Part shown: piece after piece, positions 17,752 through 26,243 of the stretch
Layout: each line of letters opens with the position of its first letter
Position numbering within the stretch: the stretch's first letter is position 1
Program-made: the position numbers and the translations under genes
The notes under the pieces: model-generated
The model's input: only the letters and a program-made list of their open reading frames with translations
Database searches by the model: none
Told to the model about the DNA's origin: nothing
From: Odoribacter laneus YIT 12061
GTDB lineage: Bacteria; Bacteroidota; Bacteroidia; Bacteroidales; Marinifilaceae
Direction: 5' to 3'
Assembly (NCBI RefSeq): GCF_000243215.1
Contig: NZ_JH594597.1
Location: forward strand, 242,255-306,254
DNA length: 64,000 nt

Positions 17752-18407
17752 GCAGCAGAAGGCAACATCGAACGGAACGGCTCGAAAACAGCCAAAATAA
17801 CCAATCCCCCTAAAATCGTAATGATGATACCCGACACCCGGTTGATCGTGATCAATACCCGTAACTTAAATTTTTTCCGGAATATATTGACCACCGTCGA
17901 CAATACATACCACCAAGCGCTTCCCCCCACCAATACTCCCAGGAGTACCATCACCTCCGTCACCACATTGGGAGCATCTCCAAAGACAGAAGTTCCGGCA
18001 AATACAGCCATAAATACAATCACAGTAACCGGATTGGAAGCCGTCAGAAAAAACAAAGACAAGAAATCTCCCAGTAAACCTTTTTTCGTCACCCGCCTCT
18101 TGGCCTTAATCTGTTTCAGCGGATTATCAAAATAAATTTTTAAGCCTACGATAATCAGGAAAATACCCCCTATGATTTGCAGAATCAATTCGTGGGTTTG
18201 TATCGTATTAATGACAAATCCCAGACCGAAAGCTGCTACAGTAGCATAAAACAGATCTGCACAAGCAGCCCCCATACCGGCAATAAATCCGGAAAGTGCT
18301 CCTTTATGCAATGTTTTCTGAATAATAAGCACACCCATAGGCCCCAAGGGAACAGACACCATCAGTCCGATCAACATCCCTCTGAAAATGTATACGATAT
18401 CGTACAT
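17748..18407 (-). CDS. LysE/RhtB family exporter
   Basis: A 219-residue inner-membrane protein with six probable membrane segments. The N-terminal GLMVSVPLGPMGVLIIQKTL with its PLGP motif, and the FFLTASNPVTVIVFMAVF segment in the middle, are typical of LysE-type translocators. The family exports amino acids or other small solutes by proton exchange; the substrate cannot be told from sequence. It sits between hydE (convergent) and the acyltransferase gene (26 bases upstream on the same strand). Confidence 0.85.
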   Translation of the reverse strand: MYDIVYIFRGMLIGLMVSVPLGPMGVLIIQKTLHKGALSGFIAGMGAACADLFYATVAAFGLGFVINTIQTHELILQIIGGIFLIIVGLKIYFDNPLKQIKAKRRVTKKGLLGDFLSLFFLTASNPVTVIVFMAVFAGTSVFGDAPNVVTEVMVLLGVLVGGSAWWYVLSTVVNIFRKKFKLRVLITINRVSGIIITILGGLVILAVFEPFRSMLPSAA

Positions 18408-18433
18408 TTCTGTTCTGTTTTTACTCTCTGCCG

Positions 18434-20233
18434 TTACAAAACCACATTATCTGACGTAAAACGATTTAAAATGGTTTCGTCATTGATCTCTTTCGACAAA
18501 GATTCAATTGTATTCATCGGGACATCAAACAAATCTAAGATCAACAGCCCATCCAGACACATATTAAATTTAGGATCGATATTAAACCCGATAATTTTTG
18601 CGTTTAACGAAATATATTTTTTCAGTAAAATCGGAAGTTTATCACTCGACGGTTCGATATCCCCGATCATCTTATCCAATAAAGCAAGATTATTCTGAGA
18701 AGCTTCCAGCATCACGTCCACATCCGGATCTTTGGTTTCCACCCGATATTTACAACGGGAAGATACGTAACGCGCCAGTTCATTATTATAGTGATTCTGA
18801 ATGATAAACTTCATAATGAGTTCTTTGGAAACATCGGTATACTTTCCACTAATGGTCACCGGTCCAATCAGATAGCGATACTCCGGATTCTTAATCAGGA
18901 AATACAGAATACCTTTCCATAACAAAAACAAAGGCAAGGGTTTCCGCTGGTAATCTTCAATGATAAACGAACGCCCTAATTCGATCGATTCGTATAAAAT
19001 CGGCAACATGGCTTTCCGGATTTTAAAAAGCGAATGAATATAAAATCCCTTTAAACCATAACGGTCAATCACTTCTTTGCCTTTTCCCACCCGGTAAGCC
19101 CCAACAATCTTATCGGTATCGTTATCCCAGATAAAAAGATGATAATAATACAAATCATATTCGTCCAGATCGATACTCCGGTTGGTTCCTTCCCCGACAG
19201 CCCGGAAAGTCACTTCCCTGAGCCGGCCGATTTCATTGAGGATATTGGGTATTTTAATAGAAGGTGCACAATAGACACTGTAGTTTTTCATGTTAAACAA
19301 CAGATAATCTTCTGCAATATTCTGCACTTCTTTTTTCAATACCGCTACATCCACTTCCGAAATCACCGGTTCGGCCTTGGGTTCGGCTTTCTGCGACTTC
19401 AAAAAGAATTTTTTCACTTCTAAAGAAGAACCCAACAAATACGTTTTCGCCCGCAAAAACTTTCCGTATTGGATAATATCTGCAAAAGAATTTTGTGTCT
19501 CGACACTGATCGGATTTCCGATTCTCAATTTCACGATTCTATTTTTCTTATTTAATAATTCCGACGGCAATTTCACCGTCCTCAACATCGGATGAATCAA
19601 CCCCAGCAGATGAAATAACAAACTATTCGACCCCTTAAAATAAATCGGGATCACCGGCACATTTGCCTTCCGGATCATCTTCAATACGGAAGTTCCCCAT
19701 TCCTTATCTTCTATATTGTTCGACTCCGCCTGATAAGCAGAAACTTCCCCCGCGGGGAACAATCCCAGCGGCTTTCCTTCGGACAAATGGCGCAAAGCTT
19801 CTTTAATACCTGCCGTACTCGATATGGTTTTCTGACTTTCAAACGGATTTACTCCCAGAAAATAATCTTTAATCGGTACGATCTTTTTTAGCAAAAAGTT
19901 TGCCATAACTTTATAATCCGGCCGGATTTTACTCAATAGCTTAATCAGAATAATCCCGTCCAATCCTCCGAAAGGATGATTGGATATAGTAATAAAAGCC
20001 CCTTCCTTTGGAATTTTCTGTAAATCTTCTTCATTGATTTCGATCGTTACTCCCAGCGCATTGATTAAACGATCTAAAAATGCATTCGGATCCTCATCGT
20101 ATACATCCGAATACAATTTATTGATTTTATTCAACCGCATAATATGCATCACCATTTTCGCCGCAAAACTCCCTCCGAAACGATTCAACCCTTCCGATGC
20201 CTTTAATAAATCACTCGATTCTATCAAATTCAT
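18434..20233 (-). CDS. Two-domain acyltransferase, OlsF-like (amino-acid lipid synthesis)
   Basis: A 599-residue protein. Residues 1-280 form a PlsC-type O-acyltransferase domain with the motif SNHPFGGLDG (a H-x5-D variant), LGLFPAGEVSAYQ and PVIPIYFKGSNS. Residues 310-540 form a GNAT/hemolysin-like N-acyltransferase domain with RLREVTFRAVGEGTN, GAYRVGKG, SFIIEDYQRKP and YLIGPVTISG. This fusion matches OlsF enzymes, where one domain N-acylates an amino acid and the other adds the second acyl chain. In Bacteroides the two steps of glycine lipid synthesis are encoded by separate genes, glsB and glsA. The product (glycine, ornithine or related lipid) cannot be decided from sequence. Confidence 0.82.
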   Translation of the reverse strand: MNLIESSDLLKASEGLNRFGGSFAAKMVMHIMRLNKINKLYSDVYDEDPNAFLDRLINALGVTIEINEEDLQKIPKEGAFITISNHPFGGLDGIILIKLLSKIRPDYKVMANFLLKKIVPIKDYFLGVNPFESQKTISSTAGIKEALRHLSEGKPLGLFPAGEVSAYQAESNNIEDKEWGTSVLKMIRKANVPVIPIYFKGSNSLLFHLLGLIHPMLRTVKLPSELLNKKNRIVKLRIGNPISVETQNSFADIIQYGKFLRAKTYLLGSSLEVKKFFLKSQKAEPKAEPVISEVDVAVLKKEVQNIAEDYLLFNMKNYSVYCAPSIKIPNILNEIGRLREVTFRAVGEGTNRSIDLDEYDLYYYHLFIWDNDTDKIVGAYRVGKGKEVIDRYGLKGFYIHSLFKIRKAMLPILYESIELGRSFIIEDYQRKPLPLFLLWKGILYFLIKNPEYRYLIGPVTISGKYTDVSKELIMKFIIQNHYNNELARYVSSRCKYRVETKDPDVDVMLEASQNNLALLDKMIGDIEPSSDKLPILLKKYISLNAKIIGFNIDPKFNMCLDGLLILDLFDVPMNTIESLSKEINDETILNRFTSDNVVL

Positions 20234-20368
20234 AATTTTACCTCCTTATCCTACCCCTTTCTTTCCCAACTATTCTGGTTTTTACTTTAATACCGGATAC
20301 TTTCAGTAGCACACTCTTCTTTGTCACCCGCACAACTTCTTTTTCTCTACCGGATTTCCGGATATCTT

Positions 20369-20662
20369 TTACTTTATAATCATTTCCTTCACCACCTTCT
20401 CTCCCAAACGGTCATTTAAAGCCGCAATAATCCCTTCTTTCACCATCAGAATTTCATTTTTTACTACTGAAGAAGTAAAGCTCACAAACAATTTACCCTC
20501 CGTCATATAAATATTTTTTGTCTTCGAAGCAATCAATTTTCCAACCACCTGCGGCCAGAGTTCGGAAACTTCACATTCCTTGAACTTCCGGTCCAACCCC
20601 ATCTGTTTCAGCACAAGTGCTACAAGCTCATCCAACTTCTGCGTTTTTCCCTGATTGATCAT
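20369..20662 (-). CDS. DUF721 (DciA-like) protein
   Basis: A 97-residue protein of the DUF721 family: N-terminal LDELVALVLKQMGLDRKFKE, the SELWPQVVGKLIASKT core, and LFVSFTSSVVKNEILM. DciA proteins of this family load the replicative helicase in bacteria lacking DnaC; whether this short Bacteroidetes version does so is inference. Its position 66 bases behind recF is a conserved arrangement in the phylum and supports a replication or repair link. Confidence 0.82.
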   Translation of the reverse strand: MINQGKTQKLDELVALVLKQMGLDRKFKECEVSELWPQVVGKLIASKTKNIYMTEGKLFVSFTSSVVKNEILMVKEGIIAALNDRLGEKVVKEMIIK

Positions 20663-20728
20663 CCGACTCTCTCTTTAAATTGCAAATATAATATAAATCA
20701 TACGTCCCCCTCCTCTGGAGGTTTAAAA

Positions 20729-21823
20729 TTAAAAAAGAGTTCCGCCTTCTACCCGGAACAATGTATATTCTTTCCCCTGTGTTCTCAGCATTTCATCGAT
20801 ATGTTCCCGGTTCGTATCCGTAATAAATATCTGTCCGAAAATATCTCCTCCCACAATTCTGATAATTTGCTCCACCCGTTCGGCATCCAACTTATCGAAG
20901 ATATCGTCCAACAATAACATCGGCTTTAACCGGTTCATCCGGTACAACCAAACGTATTGGGCCAGCTTCAGAGCAATTAAGAAAGTCTTTTTCTGTCCCT
21001 GGGAACCGATCTTCTTCACCGGATACCCTTCAATTTCCAGGGAAATATCGTCCCGGTGTATTCCAACTGTGGTATACGTCAGCAAACGATCCCGCTCAAA
21101 AGCTTCCTTCAAAGCTTTTTTTAGATCCCCTTCTTTTACCGAACTGCAATAATGTAAACTCACTTTTTCTTTCCCGGCAGAAATCAACTCATAATATTCC
21201 CGGAACACTTCCTTAAAATCTTCCAGAAAATCAAGCCTTTTTTGCTGCACTTCCTGTCCACATTCGATCAATTGTTCATCCCAAATCTCCAAAGCCTCCC
21301 GGTCCAATTCACGGCCGGCAGAAGCCTTCAGCAAAGCATTCCGTTGCGAAAGAGCTCTATTGTAACGGATCAGAGCGTGCAAATACGTGCGGTCGCACTG
21401 GCAAATAATGTGATCGATTAAGCGACGACGTTCTTCACTGCCTCCCTCTATCAGAGTCACATCCTCCGGTGAGATCATCACCAGCGGCAATAAACCAATA
21501 TGCTCCGATAGCTTCGTATAAACCTTTTGATTTTTTTTAAAAATCTTTTTCTGTCCCCGTTTTACCCCACAATAAATATCCAATTCTTCTCCCTTTTGTT
21601 CATATTTCCCCTGCAGGACAAAAAAAGGCTCGCCATGGCGTATATTCTGAGAATCGGGTAAGTTAAAATAACTTTTACACATCGACAATTGATAGATCGC
21701 ATCCAGGATATTCGTCTTCCCCACTCCATTATTGCCGATAAAACAATTAAAACCAGCACAAAACACCACCTCTGCCTCCGCAATATTTTTAAAATTGACG
21801 ATATTTAATTTCTTCAGTCTCAT
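20729..21823 (-). CDS. recF: Recombination mediator RecF
   Basis: A 364-residue SMC-like ATPase with Walker A GNNGVGKTN, the signature stretch GSQGQKKTFLIALKLAQ and Walker B MLLLDDIFDKLD. RecF with RecO/RecR loads RecA at gaps in single-stranded DNA. I start it at the ATG at 21823 (MRLKKLNIVNFKN), which gives the usual N-terminus. A longer frame from 21889 adds 22 residues (MREKEEW...) not expected in the family and overlapping the divergent promoter region. The DUF721 gene follows on the same strand. Confidence 0.94.
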   Translation of the reverse strand: MRLKKLNIVNFKNIAEAEVVFCAGFNCFIGNNGVGKTNILDAIYQLSMCKSYFNLPDSQNIRHGEPFFVLQGKYEQKGEELDIYCGVKRGQKKIFKKNQKVYTKLSEHIGLLPLVMISPEDVTLIEGGSEERRRLIDHIICQCDRTYLHALIRYNRALSQRNALLKASAGRELDREALEIWDEQLIECGQEVQQKRLDFLEDFKEVFREYYELISAGKEKVSLHYCSSVKEGDLKKALKEAFERDRLLTYTTVGIHRDDISLEIEGYPVKKIGSQGQKKTFLIALKLAQYVWLYRMNRLKPMLLLDDIFDKLDAERVEQIIRIVGGDIFGQIFITDTNREHIDEMLRTQGKEYTLFRVEGGTLF

Positions 21824-21975
21824 AAACCTTACGATCTGCCCTAAAAACCTGTTTTTCCATTCTTCTTTCTCTCGCATACAAAGATACAAAAAACAATACG
21901 GTAACTTTTCAAGGGAAGGAAAAGAAAAACAAAAAATAATTTCAATTTTTCATTTCTTCTTTCCAATTAAAAAGC

Positions 21976-21983
21976 TACTTTTG
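21976..21983 (+). promoter_or_regulatory. -7 box of the TPR membrane protein gene
   Basis: TACTTTTG fits TAnnTTTG and lies about 100 bases before the chosen ATG, so the leader would be about 90 nt. It is divergent from recF. Confidence 0.55.
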
Positions 21984-22082
21984 CACGTTATTAATATGTT
22001 TATCAAATTCTGGAGGAGGAAAAATTATTTCGTCAGCGTGCGTCGTAATTTATCAAATCCCTTAACAGTAAAGAAAATAACT

Positions 22083-22775
22083 ATGTCAAAGTCAAAGGAA
22101 AAAAAACACGAGGACAAATTCGAACACATTGAAGATGCATTAACCAGAGGGGAACAATTTATTGAATCAAACCAAAAAATGCTGATTAACATTGTAATTG
22201 TGGTTCTGGTCATCATCGCAGCTTTTTTAGGTTATAATAAATTTATCAAAAATCCTCGCATTCAGGAAGCTTCACAGCAGATTTTCGGAGCTCAGAATTA
22301 TTTCGCCAAAGATTCTTTTAACCTGGCTCTAAACGGAGATGGTAATATTTCAGGTTTCTTGGAAATTGCAGATAATTACGGTTCTACCCCGGCTGGCAAT
22401 TTAGCCAAATACTATGCAGGCTTGTGTTATTTATATACGGGAGATTACAAAAACGCCATTCAGTACTTGGAAAAGTTTTCTTCAGACGATTTGTTATTTT
22501 CCAATATGGCAATAGCCAATATCGGCGACGCTTATATGCAATTGGGAGATTATAAAAAAGCTGCTGAATATTACAAAAAAGCAAGCGCTTCCAAGATCAA
22601 TAATTTTACAACTCCTCTCTTTTTAATGAAAAATGCTTCTGCTTATGAAAAAGCCGGGGATTATGCTTCTGCATTAAAAATTTACGAACAGATTGAAAAA
22701 GAATTTCCGAATACTCCGGAAGCCCGGGATGTTGAAAAATATATCGCAAGAGCACAAATGAATTTAAAGAAATAA
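22083..22775 (+). CDS. Membrane-anchored tetratricopeptide repeat protein
   Basis: About 230 residues. A charged N-terminus (KSKEKKHEDKFEHIE) is followed by one membrane helix (IVIVVLVIIAAFLGY) and a chain of TPR units: GNLAKYYAGLCYLYTGDYKNA, ANIGDAYMQLGDYKKAAEYY and NASAYEKAGDYASALKIYE. The topology (short cytoplasmic tail, one helix, outside TPRs) resembles YfgM-type ancillary proteins, but its partner is unknown. The frame is open from 21732; I chose the ATG at 22083 because codons before it show no protein-like pattern and a -7 box lies between. A strong terminator follows. Confidence 0.82.
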   Translation: MSKSKEKKHEDKFEHIEDALTRGEQFIESNQKMLINIVIVVLVIIAAFLGYNKFIKNPRIQEASQQIFGAQNYFAKDSFNLALNGDGNISGFLEIADNYGSTPAGNLAKYYAGLCYLYTGDYKNAIQYLEKFSSDDLLFSNMAIANIGDAYMQLGDYKKAAEYYKKASASKINNFTTPLFLMKNASAYEKAGDYASALKIYEQIEKEFPNTPEARDVEKYIARAQMNLKK

Positions 22776-22796
22776 AACACTAAGGAAAATATAGGA

Positions 22797-22832
22797 AAAC
22801 TGTCAGAATTTAATTTCTGACAGTTTTTTTTA
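22797..22832 (+). terminator. Intrinsic terminator of the TPR gene
   Basis: AAAACTGTCAGAA pairs with TTCTGACAGTTTT around a short AT loop and is followed by a T run. Confidence 0.85.
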
Positions 22833-22880
22833 TACCCCTTTTCAAAGCTCTTCTCCTCGGGAAAGATTACTCACAAACAA

Positions 22881-22909
22881 AAAAGCCGCCTGAACATTCA
22901 GACGGCTTT
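22881..22909 (-). terminator. Intrinsic terminator of korB
   Basis: AAAGCCGCCTGAA/TTCAGACGGCTTT form a 13-bp stem with one mismatch (a G-T wobble in RNA) and a 3-nt loop. Read on the minus strand it is followed by TTTTTTG, which fits termination of the korA-korB message. Confidence 0.85.
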
Positions 22910-22929
22910 CGTATAAAGAAAATTGGAAT

Positions 22930-23949
22930 CTATTTCACTTCCCAGATATCTCCGCTATTCAACAAATCATCCATACAATGAATCTTGGAGATTTTCTTCA
23001 CTTCTTCAATTTGTTCATCCAAGGCTTCGTCATAAGTATGAGCTTCCACATCCCGTATAACTCCTAAGGCTACAGGGAATTCAGGAGCTTTCATATTGAC
23101 CAGCATCCAATGCAGGAATGGATTGGGATCATGGGCATCGTGAACCAGAATATCGTTCTCCGTAATTCCGTCTTTTCCGATTTCCACTACCTTTAACTTA
23201 CCACTCTTGTCAAAGACCAAACCTTTATCTTTATTTTTACCGAAAATCATCGGTTCTCCATGGTGTAAAATCAACTGACGATCTTCCCGGACTTCTTTAT
23301 CTGTGATAGCAGCATGAGCTCCGTCGGCAAAAATCACACAATTTTGTAATACTTCGACTACAGAAGTCCCCTTATGTTTTACAGCTGTTTCCAATACTTC
23401 AGCCGTCAAGGCAACATTCGTATCCAAAGAGCGGGCAAAGAATTTACTCTGGGCACCAATAGCTAACTCTCCCGGGTTAAACGGATGTTCTATCGTTCCG
23501 TAAGGAGAAGTTTTCGTTTTGGTACCTAATTTGGTCGTAGGAGAATACTGACCTTTTGTCAATCCGTAAATCTCATTATTGAACAGCAATAAGGTCATAT
23601 CTACGTTTCTCCGGATCACATGTATAAAATGATTTCCTCCGATCGCTAAAGCATCTCCATCCCCGGAAATTTGCAGGATATTCAGTTTCCGGTTGGCATT
23701 CTTCGCTCCAGAAGCAATGGCAGCTGCACGACCATGAATCGTGTGGAAACCATAGGTATTCATATAATAGGGAAAGCGGGAGGAACATCCGATACCGGAA
23801 ATCACAGCCCAGGATTCTTTCGGATAGCCCAACTCAGCCATGGCTTTCCATACGGCATTGATGATCCCGTGATCACCGCAACCAGGACACCAGCGGATTT
23901 CCTGATCGCTTTTAAAATCTTTTGGAGTATATTTTAATTCTTCTGACAT
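22930..23949 (-). CDS. korB: 2-oxoacid:ferredoxin oxidoreductase, beta subunit
   Basis: A 339-residue thiamine-diphosphate-binding subunit. The cluster-binding CPGCGDHG near the start, the later Cys in SGIGCSSRFPYYMNT and the TPP motif ISGDGDALAIGGNHFIHVIRRN (GDG...N) are all present. With the alpha subunit encoded 55 bases upstream it oxidises a 2-oxoacid, most likely 2-oxoglutarate to succinyl-CoA (or the reverse), with reduction of ferredoxin in the cytoplasm. The KorB assignment over pyruvate or isovalerate enzymes rests on the two-gene layout with a fused alpha subunit. Confidence 0.9.
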   Translation of the reverse strand: MSEELKYTPKDFKSDQEIRWCPGCGDHGIINAVWKAMAELGYPKESWAVISGIGCSSRFPYYMNTYGFHTIHGRAAAIASGAKNANRKLNILQISGDGDALAIGGNHFIHVIRRNVDMTLLLFNNEIYGLTKGQYSPTTKLGTKTKTSPYGTIEHPFNPGELAIGAQSKFFARSLDTNVALTAEVLETAVKHKGTSVVEVLQNCVIFADGAHAAITDKEVREDRQLILHHGEPMIFGKNKDKGLVFDKSGKLKVVEIGKDGITENDILVHDAHDPNPFLHWMLVNMKAPEFPVALGVIRDVEAHTYDEALDEQIEEVKKISKIHCMDDLLNSGDIWEVK

Positions 23950-24004
23950 AGCTTTAAAATTGAAATTTGAAATTTCAGTAAGGTAAACTTGCCTTTTTCA
24001 ATTA

Positions 24005-25849
24005 TTAATCGTTCATCAATTTATTAACTTCTTCTTTAATTTCGAGCACGGTAAAGGGTAATCCTGCCACTTTATTGTATTGTTGATAAGTAAATTCAGG
24101 ATATTTACTCCTCAGATAAGCCGCAAATTGGCCCAGATTTAATTCACACACCAATATTTTCTTAAATTTTGCCAATACTTCTTGGGTATTTTTGGGCAGG
24201 GGATTAATGTAATTGAAATGAGCCAGGCTCACATCCTTGCCTTCTTTCCGCAATTCTTTCACTGCCGAGAATAAATGTCCGTAAGTACCTCCCCAGCCGA
24301 CAACCAATACTTCTCCTCCTTCCGGATTTCCGAATACTTCCTGTTGGGGAATATAATTAGCAATACGGGCTACTTTTTCTTGCCGAAGATCAGTCATTAC
24401 CTGATGATTTTCCGGAACATAACTAATCGTACCGGTAATATTCATCTTTTCCAAACCACCAATCCGGTGTTCCAAACCTTTGGTTCCCGGTACAGCCCAT
24501 GTTCTGGCCAAAGTTTCCGGATCGCGAGCATAAGGCTGATAATTGTCTCCTTCTTTTGCTCGTCTGATCTTAATTTCCGGTAATTTAGCCATAGAAGGAA
24601 TCAACCAAGGCTGAGCACCGTTTGCCAGAAATCCGTCGGTCAACAAAATAACGGGAGTCATATGCTCTAAAGCAATCTTACCGGCAATAAAAGCATAATC
24701 AAAACAATTACCAGAAGTACTGGCGGCAATCACAGGCATCGGACTCTCCCCATTTCTTCCGTACAAAGCCTGCATCAGGTCGGATTGTTCCGTCTTCGTG
24801 GGTAAACCCGTAGAAGGTCCTCCCCGTTGTACATCGACAATAACCAATGGAAGTTCCGCCATTACAGCCAAACCGCAAGCTTCCGATTTCAAGGCCAAAC
24901 CGGGTCCGGAAGTCGTCGTTACGGCAAAATTACCGGCATAACTGGCACCAATAGCCGTACAAATACCTCCGATTTCATCTTCTGCCTGATAGGTCTTTGC
25001 TCCTAAATCCCGTCTCAAAGCCAGCTCTTGCAAAATATCCGTAGCTGGAGTGATCGGATAAGAGCCGCAGAACAAAGGCAAACCTGCTTTTTCTGCAGCA
25101 GCCAATAACCCCCAAGCCGTAGCCTTATTTCCGGTAATAGTCCGGTATTTTCCTTTTTCAATATGAGCCGGAGCCACTTTAAAATGTACCGCTAAAGCAT
25201 GTACGTTAGCAGCATAATTGTATCCAGCCCGTAACACTAATTTATTAGCAGAAGCAATGCTCGGTTTTTTAGCAAACTTCATATCAAAAAATGCCTCCGT
25301 ATGCTCAACAGAACGTTCAAACATCCAATAAGTCATACCCAAGGCAAACATATTTTTGCAGCGAAGTACCGACTTTTGATCCAATCCAGTCTCCTTCAAT
25401 GCTTCAATCGTCAGTTTCGTGATATTGACAGCAATGACATTATAATCATCCAAAGAATGATCCGTCAACGGATTAGACGTATAACCTGCTCTCTCCAGAT
25501 GTTTATCTGTAAAAGCATCCGTATCCAAAATAATAGTACCCGCTTTTTTAGCCCAGCGTAAATTTGCTTTTAAAGCTGCCGGATTCATGGCGACTAATAC
25601 ATCCGCGAAATCTCCCGGAGTAGTAATATGTTCTTCACCAATATGAACCTGGAAGCCGGATACACCACCGACCGTACCTTGCGGAGCCCGAATTTCTGCG
25701 GGATAATCCGGGAATGTCGATACATCATTCCCAAACAACGCAGCCGTATCTGAGAACTGCTGCCCGGTTAACTGCATCCCGTCTCCGGAATCACCTGAAA
25801 AACGGATGACAACATCTTGTTTTTCGATAACTTCTGTCTCTTGATTCAT
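24005..25849 (-). CDS. korA: 2-oxoacid:ferredoxin oxidoreductase, alpha subunit (gamma-alpha fusion)
   Basis: A 614-residue subunit. The N-terminal 190 residues form the gamma-type domain (VVIRFSGDSGDGMQLTGQQ, FPDYPAEIRAPQGT). The rest is the pyrimidine-binding alpha domain (GSYPITPATDILQEL, TTTSGPGLALKSEA, QRGGPSTGLPTKTEQ) and the C-terminal transketolase-like domain (VLVVGWGGTYGHL). I start it at the ATG at 25849 (MNQETEVIEKQD), preceded by a purine-rich stretch. A longer frame from 25918 would run across the likely start of transcription. It is cotranscribed with korB. Confidence 0.92.
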   Translation of the reverse strand: MNQETEVIEKQDVVIRFSGDSGDGMQLTGQQFSDTAALFGNDVSTFPDYPAEIRAPQGTVGGVSGFQVHIGEEHITTPGDFADVLVAMNPAALKANLRWAKKAGTIILDTDAFTDKHLERAGYTSNPLTDHSLDDYNVIAVNITKLTIEALKETGLDQKSVLRCKNMFALGMTYWMFERSVEHTEAFFDMKFAKKPSIASANKLVLRAGYNYAANVHALAVHFKVAPAHIEKGKYRTITGNKATAWGLLAAAEKAGLPLFCGSYPITPATDILQELALRRDLGAKTYQAEDEIGGICTAIGASYAGNFAVTTTSGPGLALKSEACGLAVMAELPLVIVDVQRGGPSTGLPTKTEQSDLMQALYGRNGESPMPVIAASTSGNCFDYAFIAGKIALEHMTPVILLTDGFLANGAQPWLIPSMAKLPEIKIRRAKEGDNYQPYARDPETLARTWAVPGTKGLEHRIGGLEKMNITGTISYVPENHQVMTDLRQEKVARIANYIPQQEVFGNPEGGEVLVVGWGGTYGHLFSAVKELRKEGKDVSLAHFNYINPLPKNTQEVLAKFKKILVCELNLGQFAAYLRSKYPEFTYQQYNKVAGLPFTVLEIKEEVNKLMND

Positions 25850-25920
25850 GACAAAATAATCTTCCTTTAAATTTTTAATTTTATTTGTTTTCAGCGAAAA
25901 TTTTATGTTGTAAAACATGG

Positions 25921-25951
25921 TAAAGGTAGCGAATCGTGGAGACTAAACAAG
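25921..25951 (-). promoter_or_regulatory. Promoter of korAB
   Basis: Minus strand: CTTG (25951-25948), 19 bases, TACCTTTA (25928-25921); one mismatch from consensus in each box. It lies about 70 bases before the korA ATG. Confidence 0.55.
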
Positions 25952-25996
25952 TTTAAGCCGAACAATTTTTCCCACCCCTTAAGTAGCTTGATTATC

Positions 25997-26114
25997 AATA
26001 ATTCCGCAAACGTTTTCCGTTCTTTTTAAAGCTTATAAAATAAACTCATTCTAAATAACTACCTAAAAAACAGCTTTTTTTTGCAAAATTACCGCTTACG
26101 TTTGCGGAATAATT
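25997..26114. repeat. Inverted repeat in the korA-mscS spacer
   Basis: ATTCCGCAAACG (26001-26012) is repeated in exact reverse complement at 26099-26110 (CGTTTGCGGAAT), with further AT similarity outside. The right arm contains TACGTTTG (26097-26104), which fits a plus-strand -7 box for the MscS gene. The rest of the 394-bp spacer between divergent genes holds only AT-rich sequence and the korA promoter. Confidence 0.55.
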
Positions 26115-26243
26115 AGGGAAAACGAAGATGCTGACTACAGATTAAAATCCGAACCATTTTTTACTTTTTCTCAGAAAACAAATTTTGCTCCCTTACTGTC
26201 ACAAGTTTTTCTATTTTTCGTATGACTGTTAAAAAACGAACCG

